A stretch of DNA of 64,000 bases from Pleurodeles waltl (GCF_031143425.1 NC_090444.1:59887533-59951532); one strand, 5' to 3'; shown: positions 32,494 to 44,973, numbered from the stretch's first letter. Numbers and translations are program-made. Notes: generated by a model not told the origin, from the sequence alone.

Positions 32494-35050
32494 TTGGCGA
32501 CGAGGAGGGCTGTACAACTGTACCCCAACACCACCTCCCCACACTGGTGCTGTCGGCTAAAGGTATGAGGTATGCCCTGTAATAAGAGCCATTGGAATTA
32601 TGCGATTGTGCGGCTGCTGAGATTTTTGCCTCATTATAGATTTGCCACATTTGCCACATTAACCATCATCTGCTACATAATTTTTGGATTTTAACAAAAA
32701 AATGTTTTTAGCGCAACCGGTTCAAACGTTACTAAGAACACAGCTAGACGTGTTCCAGCGCAGTGAAAGGACCTTTGCAAAGCTGGACTGGTCAGCGTTC
32801 TATTGCTTATTGCTATATTTGGGTGTTTAACTGTTACTAGTGAGGTACAGCCATTGACCAGACACTACTGTCAAGTTTAAATATGATGAAATCATGAAAA
32901 ATACTTTTAGAAAATGTGCTGCAACCCTGCTGCATAATTTAGCCCTCTCCTGCTGCATAATTCTAGTGGCCCTGCCAGTAATGCCCTAGCATACATGACT
33001 CCCAGGCTGCCATGCGAGGACAGGGTGAGGCCTCCATGAAACTAAGCAGCATTTCAGCCCTAGGGAGAGCAAAAGTGCCCAGGCTGCGGGGAGCACAAGG
33101 TGAGGACCCTGGCTTGTCCCTTGCGGCCCCTGACACAGCCTTTGCGACCCCTGGCCTTAGAGGTGGCAAAATTAGTGCCAGGAAGACAGTGGGAGCTTGT
33201 TTCTATGGACATCGGTTGGGACCCCACTCTCTTTGTTTTCCGTCACTTTTTTATTACACTAATAGCAAATAATGTTACATTATTCAGTATCAGTATAACA
33301 AAAAATGGAGTATGAAAAATGGAATATAACCTTCCCTGTAAGCTGATGGTAAGTAAAAAAGTTTTTAAATATATGTTGTGTGTGTGCTTGCCGGTGAGAG
33401 TATGTGAGAGAGTGTGTGTAAGTGTGAATGTTTGTGTATGTAATAGCATCTGCCCCATAAAGGACTCGCTCGCCTCGTATAACAAAGTACAGTTATAACT
33501 AAAGAAAACTGGTGGACAAGCCAAAAGGGCTGTGTGCTGCCTCAAGTCGCACCACAGGCAACAGGGGCAATGTAGCCCTGCCAAGTACCACGCAACACGG
33601 GTTAGACTAACGCATTTTAGTGGTGGTTTTAGCATCAGCACACTAAATAAAATGCATCAGTCAGGCATTTACAGAAATGTTGGATACAGTCGGGATCATA
33701 GGAAGCTCCTCTTCTGCAGGAATAATAATTGACAAATGTTGGCCTTTCACACTCTTCGGCGCAACCGGCACCATTTCATTTTTGTATAACAGGTTCTAAG
33801 GTTCGCTGTCATCAGGCACCATTTTAATGATTGTTTTCAGCGTTTAGAAATAGACACTGCCATCTAGTGGCATCAGAGAGAATTCACCAAATTCCTTCAA
33901 TGTTAAATAGGTAAGGATTTCTACTGATAACAGCATACAACTCTTAATCAAAACTCACTCTGTGCAACATTTTTTTTTTACTTTGATGTTGTATACACTT
34001 GGCATTTGGGTGCCACTGATATTATTTCTAGAGGCCCCGTTTAGGCCATTATGGTATTGTGAAGTGTTCATTTAAGATTTGGGTTCTAAGATTTGGGTGT
34101 TAAATAGACTTCTCACTGTTCTTGAGTGCCAGCACTACTGTATCCTCCCCACACCCACCCCAACTCCCAGATATTCCACTTGGCCAAAAGAGAGTCCCCG
34201 TGCACTGAGGTGCAGCTGCCAGGCTCTTGCTAGGTATGTGCAACATTTTAGGACAGGTGCTGATTCGCCGACAGCAAGGGTTAGCATGACCATGCGTAAC
34301 CAAAGAGTAACAGAACTGAATCCTGATTTGCACAGTGAGGAATAGTTACTTGTAGTTTCATATCCTTAGTGCGATGATGCCCCAGCTTGCGTCTGAGAAG
34401 GCACTGCAAATAGGAAAGTCACAATTTTATAACTGCATTACAAGCAGTATAAGTGCCACTCGAACTGTCACACATTTGGCACAGTGTACAGTGTCACTCA
34501 TAAGTACACTGAAACCATGCAAATGTCACCCAAAAGCAATCTGAAAAATTGGTAGCTATGTTTGGCTCGCGAGAAAGTGTCACTCATAGCCGTTGAAATG
34601 TCACTCATAATTACAATGAAATTATGAAAATGTCACACATAGTGACCTGAAACCTTGGCAGCTATGACAACGGTGAAGGCTGCAGGCATCATTGGAAAAA
34701 GGCAGAGATCCATTCAGGGTGCACAGCACTGCTCAACCACCGGAAAAGGGTCTCTGAATGTGAGACTCCCAGAAACACTGCACCCTGTGTACGGTCAGCA
34801 GTGAGGAGAGACTGCAGGGCAGTCCAGATGCGCAGCAGGCTGGTGCCCACTATCTGCGTGCAGAATAAACAAACACTGGCAAAGTCAACATATCTGGACC
34901 ACACAAGATATTGGCTTTGGCAATGTGTTTTGCCATGTTGTACATCAGTGTGGCTGCTGTTCAGCATGGCTAAAAGTTAGTGGCATGGAGTGTCGTAGAG
35001 CAGAGTGGGGGAGTAGAGTGTTGAAGAGTTTAGTGGAGGAGAGTAGAGTT
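32494..35050. other. No gene recognised (duplicated)
   Basis: Contains loose repeats of ATGTCACTCATA between 34,490 and 34,660 and GAGTAGAGT-rich low-complexity DNA at 34,980-35,110. No element boundaries found. Confidence 0.3.
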
Positions 35051-35156
35051 CAACGGTTCAGTGGCAGAGAGTGTTGTTGCATGGAGTGGGATAGAATAGG
35101 GTAGAGTAGGTTGGAGTGGATTGAGGTATTGGGGTTGTCGAGACGGGGCAGCTCAC

Positions 35157-35555
35157 CTGAAAAGCAGGATGTCTGCAGTGGCAATGGTATGCCCCGACCT
35201 CCTGGAACACCTTTTGCCACTTCCTGGTGGACACAGAAACCCCAGGTGTCCCAAAAGGAAAGGGGGAGTGGAAGAGAAAGAGATAAAACACTGCCACGTC
35301 TTGCCAGTCCAGCCAGGCACCCTGTATCTTCGGGGGGCAGGTCGTTGTTGACAGAGTGATAGTAGAGTTAGTGCACTCAACTTCCTTGAAACTAAATCTC
35401 TCTTTCTGATATGGGCACGGGAGCGGTAGAAGAACACCGGGATGCTCCAGCACTTTTCTTGGATAAACTGTTGGCACAATTACTAACACTGCATTACCAA
35501 AAACCCAAACTGAGTACCATAACAATAAGTACTGAGACACTAGTGCTGGCTTCAC
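35157..35555 (-). CDS. Unrecognised frame with signal-like start, Ig-like Cys/Trp/Tyr-x-Cys spacing and a splice donor
   Basis: The 165-codon frame starts MKPALVSQYLLLWYSVWVFG, a plausible signal peptide or anchor. Residues 66-127 have ITLSTTTC, a Trp eleven residues later (LDW), and EVGAYHCHC about 50 residues after the first Cys. That pattern is reminiscent of an Ig domain, but I cannot assign it to a family. Right after PAFQ comes TTTTCAG|GTGAGC (boundary at 35,157), a good donor. The start lies just beyond the putative chromovirus LTR. In the second copy (59,230-59,628) one extra base before the YHC region shifts the frame, so at most one copy is intact. It may be chance or an old retroviral remnant. 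Confidence 0.25.
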
Positions 35556-35569
35556 AGAGATTCACTGTT

Positions 35570-36521
35570 GCACACTACAATTAGAACTATGGTTGCACTT
35601 ATCATGCACAAGAAATACAAACAAGGGCATTAAATATATCACATAGAACTTTCCTGCATGCATAGGGTTAAACTAAAAGGAACAAAAACAATCCAAGAAA
35701 TACAAATGTCCACTCTGGGTTCAAACAGTTAGGGTGGCACAGTTTGGTTGGGTTTAACTCTGTGTGTGAAAAACCCTTCAAAAAGCAAATGCCTCAAACC
35801 TGAAACACAGGCATGAATGACACACTTTAAATCCAAGAGTTATGCTATTAGAGAAAGAAAAGTCAGGTAAATGCTCTTTTAAAATTGCACTGTCACTTTT
35901 TGTAGTACTTGAGCTCAAGCAGATTTCCTGAAGCACATTTGGGCAAGTAACTACAATAATAATGTAGAATGTTCAGAAATGCATTTGTCTCTTCAAGATA
36001 AGCACTCTGCCAAAATACGAGGTCTGAAATACACCAGCTGTTCTAGGAATGCGCAGTGCTCAAGGAACAAACTCCCTGGAGAATACTAGCCACTTAGTTG
36101 CAGTCTTTTCGGGTGTGCTGGAGGAATGCCTGGTGTCAGCTGGTACAGGAACAAAGAAAAGAATTGCCTCAAAAGTCCTGAATACAAGGATGACAGCAGG
36201 GGCTGGACTACCAAGTCGGATGCTGAGATCAGGAAGCAAAACAAAGCTAAGCAGGGAGGCATGCTTCACTCTGCTATTTACAGCCAATCAGGAAAGCAGT
36301 TGGGATGAGTCACCACGCCCAATTAGAAGCACATGCATACACCTGCTCACATTAGCAAACAAGCATTGGTAAAACAAGCATTGATAAAACCAATTGTGTA
36401 ACACAGCACATTTTGTTTACTTAGAAACATGAAGGTTTAACCAAGAATAGAGATATGATTTAACCCTAATCCCTGCGAATGCTGACAGATAACGCAGGAG
36501 GCACCTTGGGGATTTCTGACA
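35570..36521 (-). repeat. Putative 3' LTR of the chromodomain Gypsy element
   Basis: Read on the minus strand, the sequence after the chromodomain frame has a purine-rich GGTTTGGAGGAC and then TGTCAGAAATCCCC, starting at 36,521, an LTR-like start. The region contains CTAATTGGGCGTGGTGACTC and TGTAAATAGCAGAG-type promoter-like sequence. The far end is uncertain; TGTTGCACACTACA near 35,568 is my best guess. The copy in the second unit starts at 60,594. Confidence 0.45.
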
Positions 36522-36539
36522 GTCCTCCAAACCAAGGAC

Positions 36540-38040
36540 CCTCTCAAAGGGCGGGACTTGGAAGGGTGCAGGAGATGGAATTCTTTAGTAAGACGTGGAG
36601 CATGAACTTTGGACGCAGGTGCCCAGGAATTGTCCTCAGGCCCATAGCCTTTACAAGCCAATAAATAGTGTAGAACACCACGGATGAGCCTGGAGTCAAG
36701 AATTTTGGCCACTTCAAATTCCCATTGACCCGTGTACCTTTACCGGGGGAGGTGGTGGGGCATCGCAGGGCATCGCTGGTATCAGGGGAATAGGGCTGGA
36801 GTAACGACACATGAAGCACGGGGTGTACCTTGAAATCATCTGGCTATGTCAGTTCTACTACCACATAATTGATGATTTTGGCAATAGGAAAGGGGCCTAG
36901 AAAACAGGGGTTTAATTTTCTGGATCCTGCAAGATGGAGATTTTTTGATGAGAGCCACACCTGATCTCCTATGTGATAAGAGGGAGCAGGTCTCCTTCTT
37001 TTGTCTGCTTGTTTTTTTACTTAAGCTTGGTAGAGTTTTAGATGGTGCTGTACTTGTTTTTGAACCTCCTGTAACTCTTTATGGTGTTTCTTTACTGATG
37101 GGACTCTTGTGGATTTTTGGGACCCAGTTATAGGTAGCATTCTTGGGTACAGACCAAACAAACAGTAAAATGGGGATACTCCTGTAGCCACGTGGACACT
37201 GTTGTTATATACAAATTCAACAAGAGGTAAAGCCTTATCCCACTCAGTAGACCATGTGTCAATGTAACATCTCATGATTTGCTCCAGCGATTGGTTGGCA
37301 CGTTACGTCTGCCCATCCATTTGTGGATGATATGCAGAGGAAAAGCGGATGTCCATACCGACGGAGGATCAGAAGCTATGCCAAAACCATGATATAAATT
37401 GGGGACCACGATCGGAAAGAATTGTGGTGGGCAACCCATGAAGCCGTACAATGTGTTGGACAAACAAGTCAGAGAGCTTGGAAGCCGTAGGGAGGCATTT
37501 TAATTGAAAAAATTGCCATTTTAGTTACGTAATCTACAACCACCCATATGACAGTGTGTCCATTGGAAGCTGGGAGATCAGAAATAAAATCCATACTTAT
37601 GGTATGCCATGGGGCCACTGGAATTGGCATGGGAAGTAACAATCCTGTGGCTGGATTATGTGGGGTTTTAGCCCGAACACAGGTGGAACAAGTCTGGATG
37701 TAGCTTCTGACATCCTGCACAAGTGTGGGCCACCAAAACCATCTTTGACAGAGATCTAACATCTTTTTCTCACCCGGGTGACCTGCGAGGACAGAATCAT
37801 GTCCCCAATGTAACACTATATCCTGTAATTCTTTGGTAGGGACGTACAACTGATCATCATGGTATAGTAAACCCTCTTTGTTATACACATCAGTTGAACA
37901 GGGAACCTTGTGTTGGCCTACCCGTATTTTCTCAAAGAACTCTTGGGAAGTGCACACAGCCACGATGTCTAGTGATCATCTAGCGCAACATCAGAGGAGA
38001 AACGTGTCTGCCTTTTGTTGTGTCGCGTAGGCTCTCATTA
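36540..38040 (-). pseudogene. Chromodomain Ty3/Gypsy (chromovirus) integrase remnant
   Basis: The minus-strand order is an RNase H-integrase linker, the HHCC zinc region (VLAGHPGEKKMLDLCQRW, CSTCVRAK), the catalytic core (ISMDFISDLPAS with Asp; then DRGPQFISWFW with the second Asp), YNNSVHVATGVSPFYCLFG, and a chromodomain near 36,560-36,712 (VAKILDSRLIRGVLHYLLAC, GPEDNSW). The chromodomain marks it as a chromovirus; in such elements it directs integration to marked chromatin. Frameshifts and stops break it, and the codon for the catalytic Glu (37,303-37,305) is TAA. RT, RNase H, protease and gag are absent. The 5' side ends near 38,040, close to the retroviral LTR. Confidence 0.9.
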
Positions 38041-38086
38041 TCCTAAATGAGACTACTGGATTTCTAGGTAGCAGGGTTGTTCCTGG

Positions 38087-39041
38087 TGTGGGGGACTAAG
38101 TCTTACCCACTCGGAAGGACCACTGTCACCCCAAATCCGGTTTTGCTCCGGCTAACTAGCAGTGCCTCATCTCTCCCAAGGGGAAGAGATGATTGGGCAG
38201 CCGAGCGCATGACATCTTTGGAACTTCTCAGGGAAGTCGTGGTCACTCAGATCCAAACCAGCTCTCTCATTTACAGTAGGATCTCATATACAAATGACAA
38301 AGGCAGTTTGAGTTTTATAGATTGTTTTAATAAAACTACTGCATTTGAGATATTAAGGCATGAGCCGCAATAACCAGAACCATACAACACAGTAGGATTG
38401 AAACAGTCACGAGGGGAGTGAAACATAAGAATAACGCTATCATGGTGTTAATAAATTCTACTCTCTCTCAGTTAGTTCTCAGTTAGTTCTATTTCGAGCA
38501 CAGCATGTTAAGCTTCTAACTTGCCTTTCAGATTCCCTGGGAAGCCATCAACCATCATACCTGAGCAAAGGCCTGTGATCTGGTTCAGCATCTGCAACGA
38601 GGCAGTCAGCGTCTAGTTGTGGTTCCCTGGTCAGAATCTCCCTCTTGCGTGTATTAGGACAAGGAAGTGGTTTTATAACTAACATGTCAATGTGATCACA
38701 AAATGTCCCTACGCAAGAATGCCAAAGACTAAACTCCTACCACGTCTATCGGCAATGTACCAGACTGTATCCTTGACTGAAGCACAGAGTGAGCAAAAAT
38801 GTGTTATTGAGAACTCCAGTGCTGAAGTAGGCTAAACAGTGTGATATAAAAAATAAAACAAGACCGTAGAACTGGCTATTTGAAAAATAACAGTACGAAG
38901 CTGAATAAAAAGCATTAAGAGCAAAGTGCACAGGGGCTCTAAGCTGCGAGCAAAGGAATAAAATACATCCAGGGCAAAGTGCACAAAGGCCTAACGCCTG
39001 AAGCTAATGCGCAAATGATACATAAAACTGACCACACTACA
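38087..39041 (-). repeat. Putative 3' LTR of the foamy-like endogenous retrovirus (955 bp)
   Basis: On the minus strand a polypurine tract (GACAAGGGGAGGG, about 39,042-39,054) is followed at once by TGTAGTGTGGTC, a TG start. The other end reads AGTCCCCCACA, a CA end, at 38,087. The length suits a retroviral LTR. An ATTAAA on the minus strand near 38,325 could serve polyadenylation. It follows env and the small downstream frame, as a 3' LTR should. Most of it recurs at 63,099-64,000. No matching 5' LTR is in the window, so the ends rest on the polypurine tract and TG/CA only. Confidence 0.55.
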
Positions 39042-39222
39042 CCCTCCCCTTGTCAGTAGCAAGTGGTTCTAATAATATAAAAATATGCCCCAGATACAAA
39101 AAATATGCCAAATATATTTCGACAAGTCCAGAGGACATCAAAGCAGAAAACTAATTTAAATTGGTAAGCATGTGACGGTAAAGCCAAATTCGATACAATG
39201 TCAATTATAAAAAATCCAATTC

Positions 39223-39501
39223 TTAGACGGAAGCCACGGAAAGCAGGAGATCCTCCACTTCGACAGATGTCAACACTGGAAAATCCACGCCAAAAACTAT
39301 CATGGAGCAGGTGTGTTCCAAAGCCCCAGAACCATCCAGGGCGGCACCCCGTGCAGGGCCTATGAATGAGACAATACCATCTTCCTCCAGGAAGGGAATC
39401 TCATAAACTGCCTCACGAAGCAAACGCAACCGCATTGCACAAGTCTGGGAATGAGCCCTAATCGGGAACATCAACAGATTAGTATCAACCACAGGGGGAC
39501 A
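39223..39501 (-). CDS. Small frame between env and 3' LTR: possible retroviral accessory exon
   Basis: An open frame of about 90 codons, with acidic and hydrophobic content (FLEEDGIVSFIG, VEVEDLLLSVASV), lies where foamy viruses carry their accessory genes. Directly upstream the minus strand reads CTCTCTGATTCTCACTACAG, a good 3' splice acceptor ending at 39,502, and the frame is open from it. The frame has no canonical ATG at its start (GTG at 39,492), which would suit a spliced second exon. I recognise no homologue. It is an inference from position only; chance is possible at this length. Confidence 0.3.
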   Translation of the reverse strand, partial: CPPVVDTNLLMFPIRAHSQTCAMRLRLLREAVYEIPFLEEDGIVSFIGPARGAALDGSGALEHTCSMIVFGVDFPVLTSVEVEDLLLSVASV

Positions 39502-39655
39502 CTGTAGTGAGAATCAGAGAGCCAGTGCATGTTCAAACGAGCACCAAAGGCACCAAAACAAGGGTTACACACAATCCAAAACCGGTCGGAATGACAGAGA
39601 CCAGTCACACTCCAACTGTCCTAGGAGTGTTGCTCCAAAATGCTGCATCATGCGT

Positions 39656-42600
39656 TCACGACACAGCTGCGCTGACGGGAGCGCCAATAAGGGATCTCGT
39701 TGCGGTGGGACAGCCATTGCGGAAGAACAACAGCAACAGCAAAACACCAGCCAACAAAGCCAAAGTAATTGGAAATCCCCCCAAAATGCTTCCGAAAATA
39801 GAATGAATAGCCGAAGGTATCAAACCGAATATGGAAGAGAAGGTATGAGCAAAAGCAACACCAACAGCTTTGAAAAAATTTGCAATTCCAGCAGTGCTGG
39901 ACGCATTAAATATACGTCCCACGAGTTCACCAAAGTGGCTCGGAAAGTTAGTATTCAATAGAGACTGTATTTCTGCTGATGACCTCGCCACCTGAAGTGC
40001 GTAGGTCTCGTGAGCAGATGTAAGGGCCACATGCTGTTGAAACAATAGAGCCTTCAGTCGACTCAACTTGTCGAAATTCACCTTCGAAGTAGCAATGTGA
40101 GGCCAGATGTCCGCTACATCCCTAAATTGAGTGGGGGGAAAAACTCATTTCCGCAGCACGTAACGGCCTTGGTGACAACGACTACGTAAACTATTCCGGC
40201 ACACATGCCACAACAGGCTTCACTGTTAAGAAGGACGTAGCTGCCGTTTGAAAGCACCTGGAAAGGGTTTTTAATTACTGGGACTGGAACTCCCTTAAGA
40301 TAGCTAGCTAAGTTCGCAATCGAGGCATTACACGCCCCATGCAAAGACAGCTGCTTACAAACCATCGAATGGCTGACAGAAGTTTTGCATTCGCTACAGC
40401 TGAGAAAAACCTCCCTCATACCATTAAGACATCTGTATAAAAAGGGAATCTCCCACACCTCATGTATGTAACTGTCTCCCAACTTCTCATATCTGCCCAC
40501 CGGAATATGCTTCAAACAAGAAGTGAATTGCAGAGTGGAGATAGGCAAATTGATAACCCCGTGAATCAACCACTCAGCTGACGGAATCTCAGCCACAGTA
40601 AAAGGCAACTTCTCCAACTTTTCAATATTTAACATAACATATGTCGCTTCCTTTTTACCCATGAGCTGTTGTTGACGTGTCAAATTAAAGGAAATAAATA
40701 TCTCCCTGGCTCGGATGTGCTGCCACGGAACGCGACCTGCCTTTAATGTCTGTAGAGTCCAACCCAACTGCATGATGGACCGCGTTTGACTCTGCCCATG
40801 ATATAAAGAAGACATATCAGATTTAATAATGTCTATAGTAGAGGAAACAATGTTGTCAATCGTATATACACGGTCGGATAGGGTATGCATTCCATTATCT
40901 ACAACAGACAATGCTTGTTTTAAATTCTCCTGATCTATCTGCCTTAACTGGGCCGCCGCCTCTTGTTGTGAAAGTTTCCAAATCTCATTGTATACTTCAT
41001 ACAAAAAACGTTTCTTCCGGGGTACTCTTGGACCTGACAAAAAATCTTGCAAGTCAGTATTGTTAGACAGTAACGTAAGATGTGTCTTAACTGCATCTAG
41101 CGTGGATGATTTCAACCATTGTTGACAAAGTTTCCCCACGCTATATGTTGTAATGCTATCAGCATGTTCTGGTCATATGTAACGAGGGTCTGCCCTACTA
41201 GTCCTGAACCCCCCCGAAGAGGCGACAAAACGTTGATGACACCCATTAGTGTCTATGGGCCACAATAACCACCCACCTGGACGTGTCAATGAAGTGTTAA
41301 GCGTACCATTCTGGACCCAGTCTGTAAGCTCAGTAAACGTAGCATTAATATATTGCTGCCAATTTTTCAATTTGGAAGGAACAGGTATGCTAGGCAAATT
41401 CAAGTCTCTAATTGTTGCTAAGCCCAAACAGCTAGTCTGTTGTACAGTGTCATTTAAGAAAATCATTTGGACAGGAATAATACACGCCCTAAACAAAGTG
41501 TCCCTATCCCGCATTTGCCAATTTTTCGTTCCCCAGACACTTTTCAAATCAACAGTTTTGGACCAGTATTCATACCCCTCAACTGAAAGTTTGGATATAA
41601 ACAAATTTGAATACAGTAATTTAGTATCAGTCAATAACATTTGCTTATTAGCATGCGGAGTAACCTTATAATAGTAAGACCTAGCACTCTGTTGATTATG
41701 CCCAGAAAAATATGCAAATTTATCTGAATAAGTTTTAGAACTCCCCTGTGGAGGAGTCGGGCAATGTTCCCATTGCATATACTCAAATATTGATTTAGGG
41801 CTACTAGCTTTATGAATAAAGTGGTGTCCATAATAATTGTAGCAAAACATGTCACCATAATTATCTCTAAATTGGTAAGCATCTTCATTTTCATAGACAG
41901 TATAATATTGCAATTCTGTCAACATAGAATCTACCGTCTTTACATCCCAATCATCAGAAACAATGGCTGGTATAACGAGATCATTCATTGATAATTTGAG
42001 AACATACGGTATTTGAATCATTTCAGTGGGACCATATATATCAAATATTACTCTATCCCACACAATCCCATCGGGAATCGGTACAGCAGAAATGTTCACA
42101 AAGGACAAGGCTCTTCGAACCATATGTGATGAAAAATGTGGTTTCAACACCTTATCCACGTGTTCAATCTCAGATCGTTCAGGAAGAAAATGACCATGTA
42201 TTACCAGAAAAAAGGTAACCACAAACCCCAGCCATAGGAAAAGAGTCATCACAGTCATAATAAGCCATAGATAGTTCCAAGGAACAACAAAATTTGTATG
42301 TTTGAGCCAACACAGCAGCTTATGTGGACCCAGGGCTGGTGTTGAAGAGGACGAGGAGTCCAACACAGTATCATCAGTGGTGTTAAAGCAGCCGGAGGTA
42401 GTTATTGCAAAAGGTGTAACCGTAAACAAAGAAGCAGATGGTGGCTCTCGCCTTGGCACGCTGTAGACCACATGTTCAGCAATATCAGTAGAACTTACAG
42501 CAACTTGATCAAAAGATTCTAAATTATTCGCCGTCAGTGGAACAATCGCAAGATCAGCTTCCACCCTCCCCAAGCTCGGAGAGGAAATGGCGTCGGTGCA

Positions 42601-42723
42601 AATCACCTGCAGCGGAACTTCTTCCCCAGTAGTGAGAGGGATTCCGGAACTACTGGGCGTCCCTCTTGGTCTGCTGTGCAGAATCGGCCACATGTTGTAA
42701 CATGACATTGTCAATGGAAACAA
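39656..42723 (-). pseudogene. Foamy-like retroviral env, nearly full length with one stop and one frameshift
   Basis: About 1,000 codons in three stretches: 41,173-42,723, 40,114-41,139 and 39,656-40,081. The N-terminal part has a long hydrophobic segment (about residues 148-176, LWLIMTVMTLFLWLGF core), as expected for the membrane-spanning leader of spumavirus Env. The surface part is rich in Asn-x-Ser/Thr sites. A furin-type PRKKRF site lies near 41,025-41,040 between surface and transmembrane parts. The last stretch holds a membrane anchor (ALLAGVLLLLLFF) and a short tail. Env start overlaps the end of pol by 74 bp, also a spumavirus trait. An in-frame TGA near 41,173 and a one-base shift in the C-run near 40,140 make it non-functional as sequenced. 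Confidence 0.75.
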
Positions 42724-44973
42724 AGCGATTTCCTTTGGCCCCTTGCAGCGGTGGCAAAATCACAGTTCTTGTGCCCTGGATCCCTAGCACAGGGAGTGGC
42801 ACTCGATAGGAAGGGCCAAATTCTTTTTTCACCGTGACCTTTTCACGCACAAGATCCCTAATTCTGGGAATCCAACCAGTAGGCGTTACTGGTTCATCCT
42901 TAATTCCTGTGGAGGCAGCACTGGCAGAAGAGTTATCTTCACGGAATTGTTGTAAATCCTGTAAAACAGTGACACAATCATTTATGTCAAAGGGCGTATC
43001 TGCCGTCTCCATACCAGGACCATCTAGATCAGGAAAATACATTTGTGTTCCAAACAGGCACTCATATGAAGTACGACCCCCCAGGGACCTTCTAGGCAAG
43101 TTATTAAGTGCTCTCTGTACTCCATACAGGTGGGCTAGCCAACTACGACCCGTACCTATAACCCTGGCCGTTAAGGATTGCTTTAAATCGCGATTTAAAC
43201 ACTCCACAACAGAATTTCCCTCGGGATGAAATGGAGACGAGAACTGGAGCTGGACCCCCAATGAAGCCATGGTGTCCCTGTATGCCTTAGAGGCAAAAGC
43301 AGGGCCCTGGTCCGAATGAAAAGCCGCAACTGCATATGTATCGACAAAGATGCACAAATCTTTAATAACAGTTAGAGCGTCAGCCGAGCGCTGTGGCCAG
43401 ACCCACACAAATCTGGAGCACGAATCTACAGCAACCAATATATATTTGTATGCACTATCTGGTGACAGCGGACCACAATGATCCAAGTACACACACTGTA
43501 AAGGTTTATTTGATATCAGAAGGGGCGTCTGCTGCGGGTCTAGCCGTGGAAACTTTAATTTGTTGGCAGATGTCACAACAAAGGACATACTGCTTTGTCT
43601 CCTTATAGAGACCAGGCCACCAATAACGAGCCTGTAAGAGTGAAATGGTGGCAGCCACGCCTGCATGCGCAGATGCCGCCCCCTCATGTGCTGCAGTAAT
43701 TAATCGAGGTTGCTCAACTTTATTGGGCATTTCGCGTACACCAACACCTGGGATCTTAACCACAGCGTTCAGCATACCACCCATGCAGTAACTATATTTA
43801 GAAGGAAATCCTTTAGGAAATAGCGTGCCATCAGCCATAGCCTTTATGGCAGCCAAAATCTCTGTGTCTGGTTTGGAACTCGAGCGAGTTACTGCGGCCA
43901 CAGTGGCAACTGCCACTGCCGATTTCGCAGCTTCATCAGCCAAAGTCTTCCCAGCAATGTGTATTCCAACGCGCTGGTGTCCAAGTGTATGCACAACATG
44001 GACTTTAGGAAGCGTTTCCTTCAGATCTGCAACCTTCTCCCACAGCAATTTGTGTTTAATGGTGTTACCTTTGGAATCTCTGAACCCATTCAACCTCCAG
44101 TAATGTAAATATTCATTGAAAGACTGAACACAGTAATAGGAATCACAAACCAGCAATGTAAATATTGCCGGATCCGCATGTTCCTAGGCTAACAACAGAG
44201 CTTTCAGCTCAGCCAACTGTGCCGTACAGTCTCCCAAGGTCTGTGTATAAGTATGTTGGGGGCAGAACTCTTCCCCCTCCATATAGCCGCTCAATACCGC
44301 ACATGCAGCAAAATATTGTTGTTTAGTCCCAACCGCTGGTTGCGCAGAGCCATCGGTGTACATGACCACCTGATATTGGTCAATAGGCAATGTGCCAGCG
44401 GGAACTGGGTACTCCATTTCATATTGAAGAAATTCTTGAGTCTGCAGTTTAGGGTCAAATATGTAATCTACATCAGTGGCTGTCAAAGACGTTGCCCATT
44501 GTATCCATCGCGGGTGTAAAGCTTTCGAATTAGGAACACTCGCTTTTGTAACAGCCTCTAAGGCTGGAATCGGGGAAACAACAACAATTCGTTGGCCCTG
44601 GGCAAGAGGTCGTTCTTTAATCACAGCCATCTGTACAGCAGTGAGAATTTTCTCAGTCTGGCAAAACGTTGTTCTGCAGCAGAATACAAGTGGGACTTGT
44701 ACAGTATGCTATCGGGACTGTCTCACCCTCATTAAAGGTGACATATGTAAACCCAACGGCCCCAGGTATAACCCTGATGACTAGATGCATTTTATTGTCC
44801 CGTGTGTGTAAATGCTGTACTGCTAAGAGATCAGTTTGCAAATCGCGAAGAATATGTGTAAGATCATTCGTCCAAAATCTACTCGAAAAATTCGGGCGAA
44901 TCAACTCGTATAATGGTTTTATACGTGTAGCGTAATCAGGAATGTAAGTTCTGCCAAAATTTAGAAACCCCAA
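42650..44973 (-). pseudogene. Foamy-like retroviral pol remnant: RT end, RNase H, integrase
   Basis: From 44,973 leftwards: RT connection (GFLNFGRTYIPDY), RNase H with MYTDGSAQP, AELKAL and VCDSYY acidic sites and HTLGHQRVGIHIAGK, an integrase zinc region (AAHEGAASAHAG, CCDICQQI) and a complete integrase core (YLDHCGPL, HSDQGPAF, SVVECLNR; 35 residues between the last two acids). The C-terminal part reaches the env start. Breaks are a one-base frameshift near 44,660, an in-frame TAG near 44,185 and a one-base frameshift between 43,510 and 43,600. RT fingers and palm, protease and gag are missing because the Gmr1-like LTR begins at 44,974. Reverse transcription and integration would have been its roles. 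Confidence 0.85.

Larger units (their letters stand above)
29861..38988. repeat. Tandem duplication, part of unit 1 that is seen again at 53,934-64,000
   Basis: From TGACTGCTCTCTATCAATAT at 29,861 the sequence is repeated from 53,934 with an offset of 24,073 bp (shifted only by 1-bp indels and by one 939-bp insertion in the second copy). By eye I find about 20 differences over 9.1 kb. The copy is still running at the window end, so the true unit is longer; the geometry implies the unit is 29,861-53,933. Confidence 0.95.

Noticed and set aside
41249..41671. 140-codon plus-strand frame opposite env, and similar frames opposite gag and pol
   Set aside because: Antisense shadows of real minus-strand coding regions.
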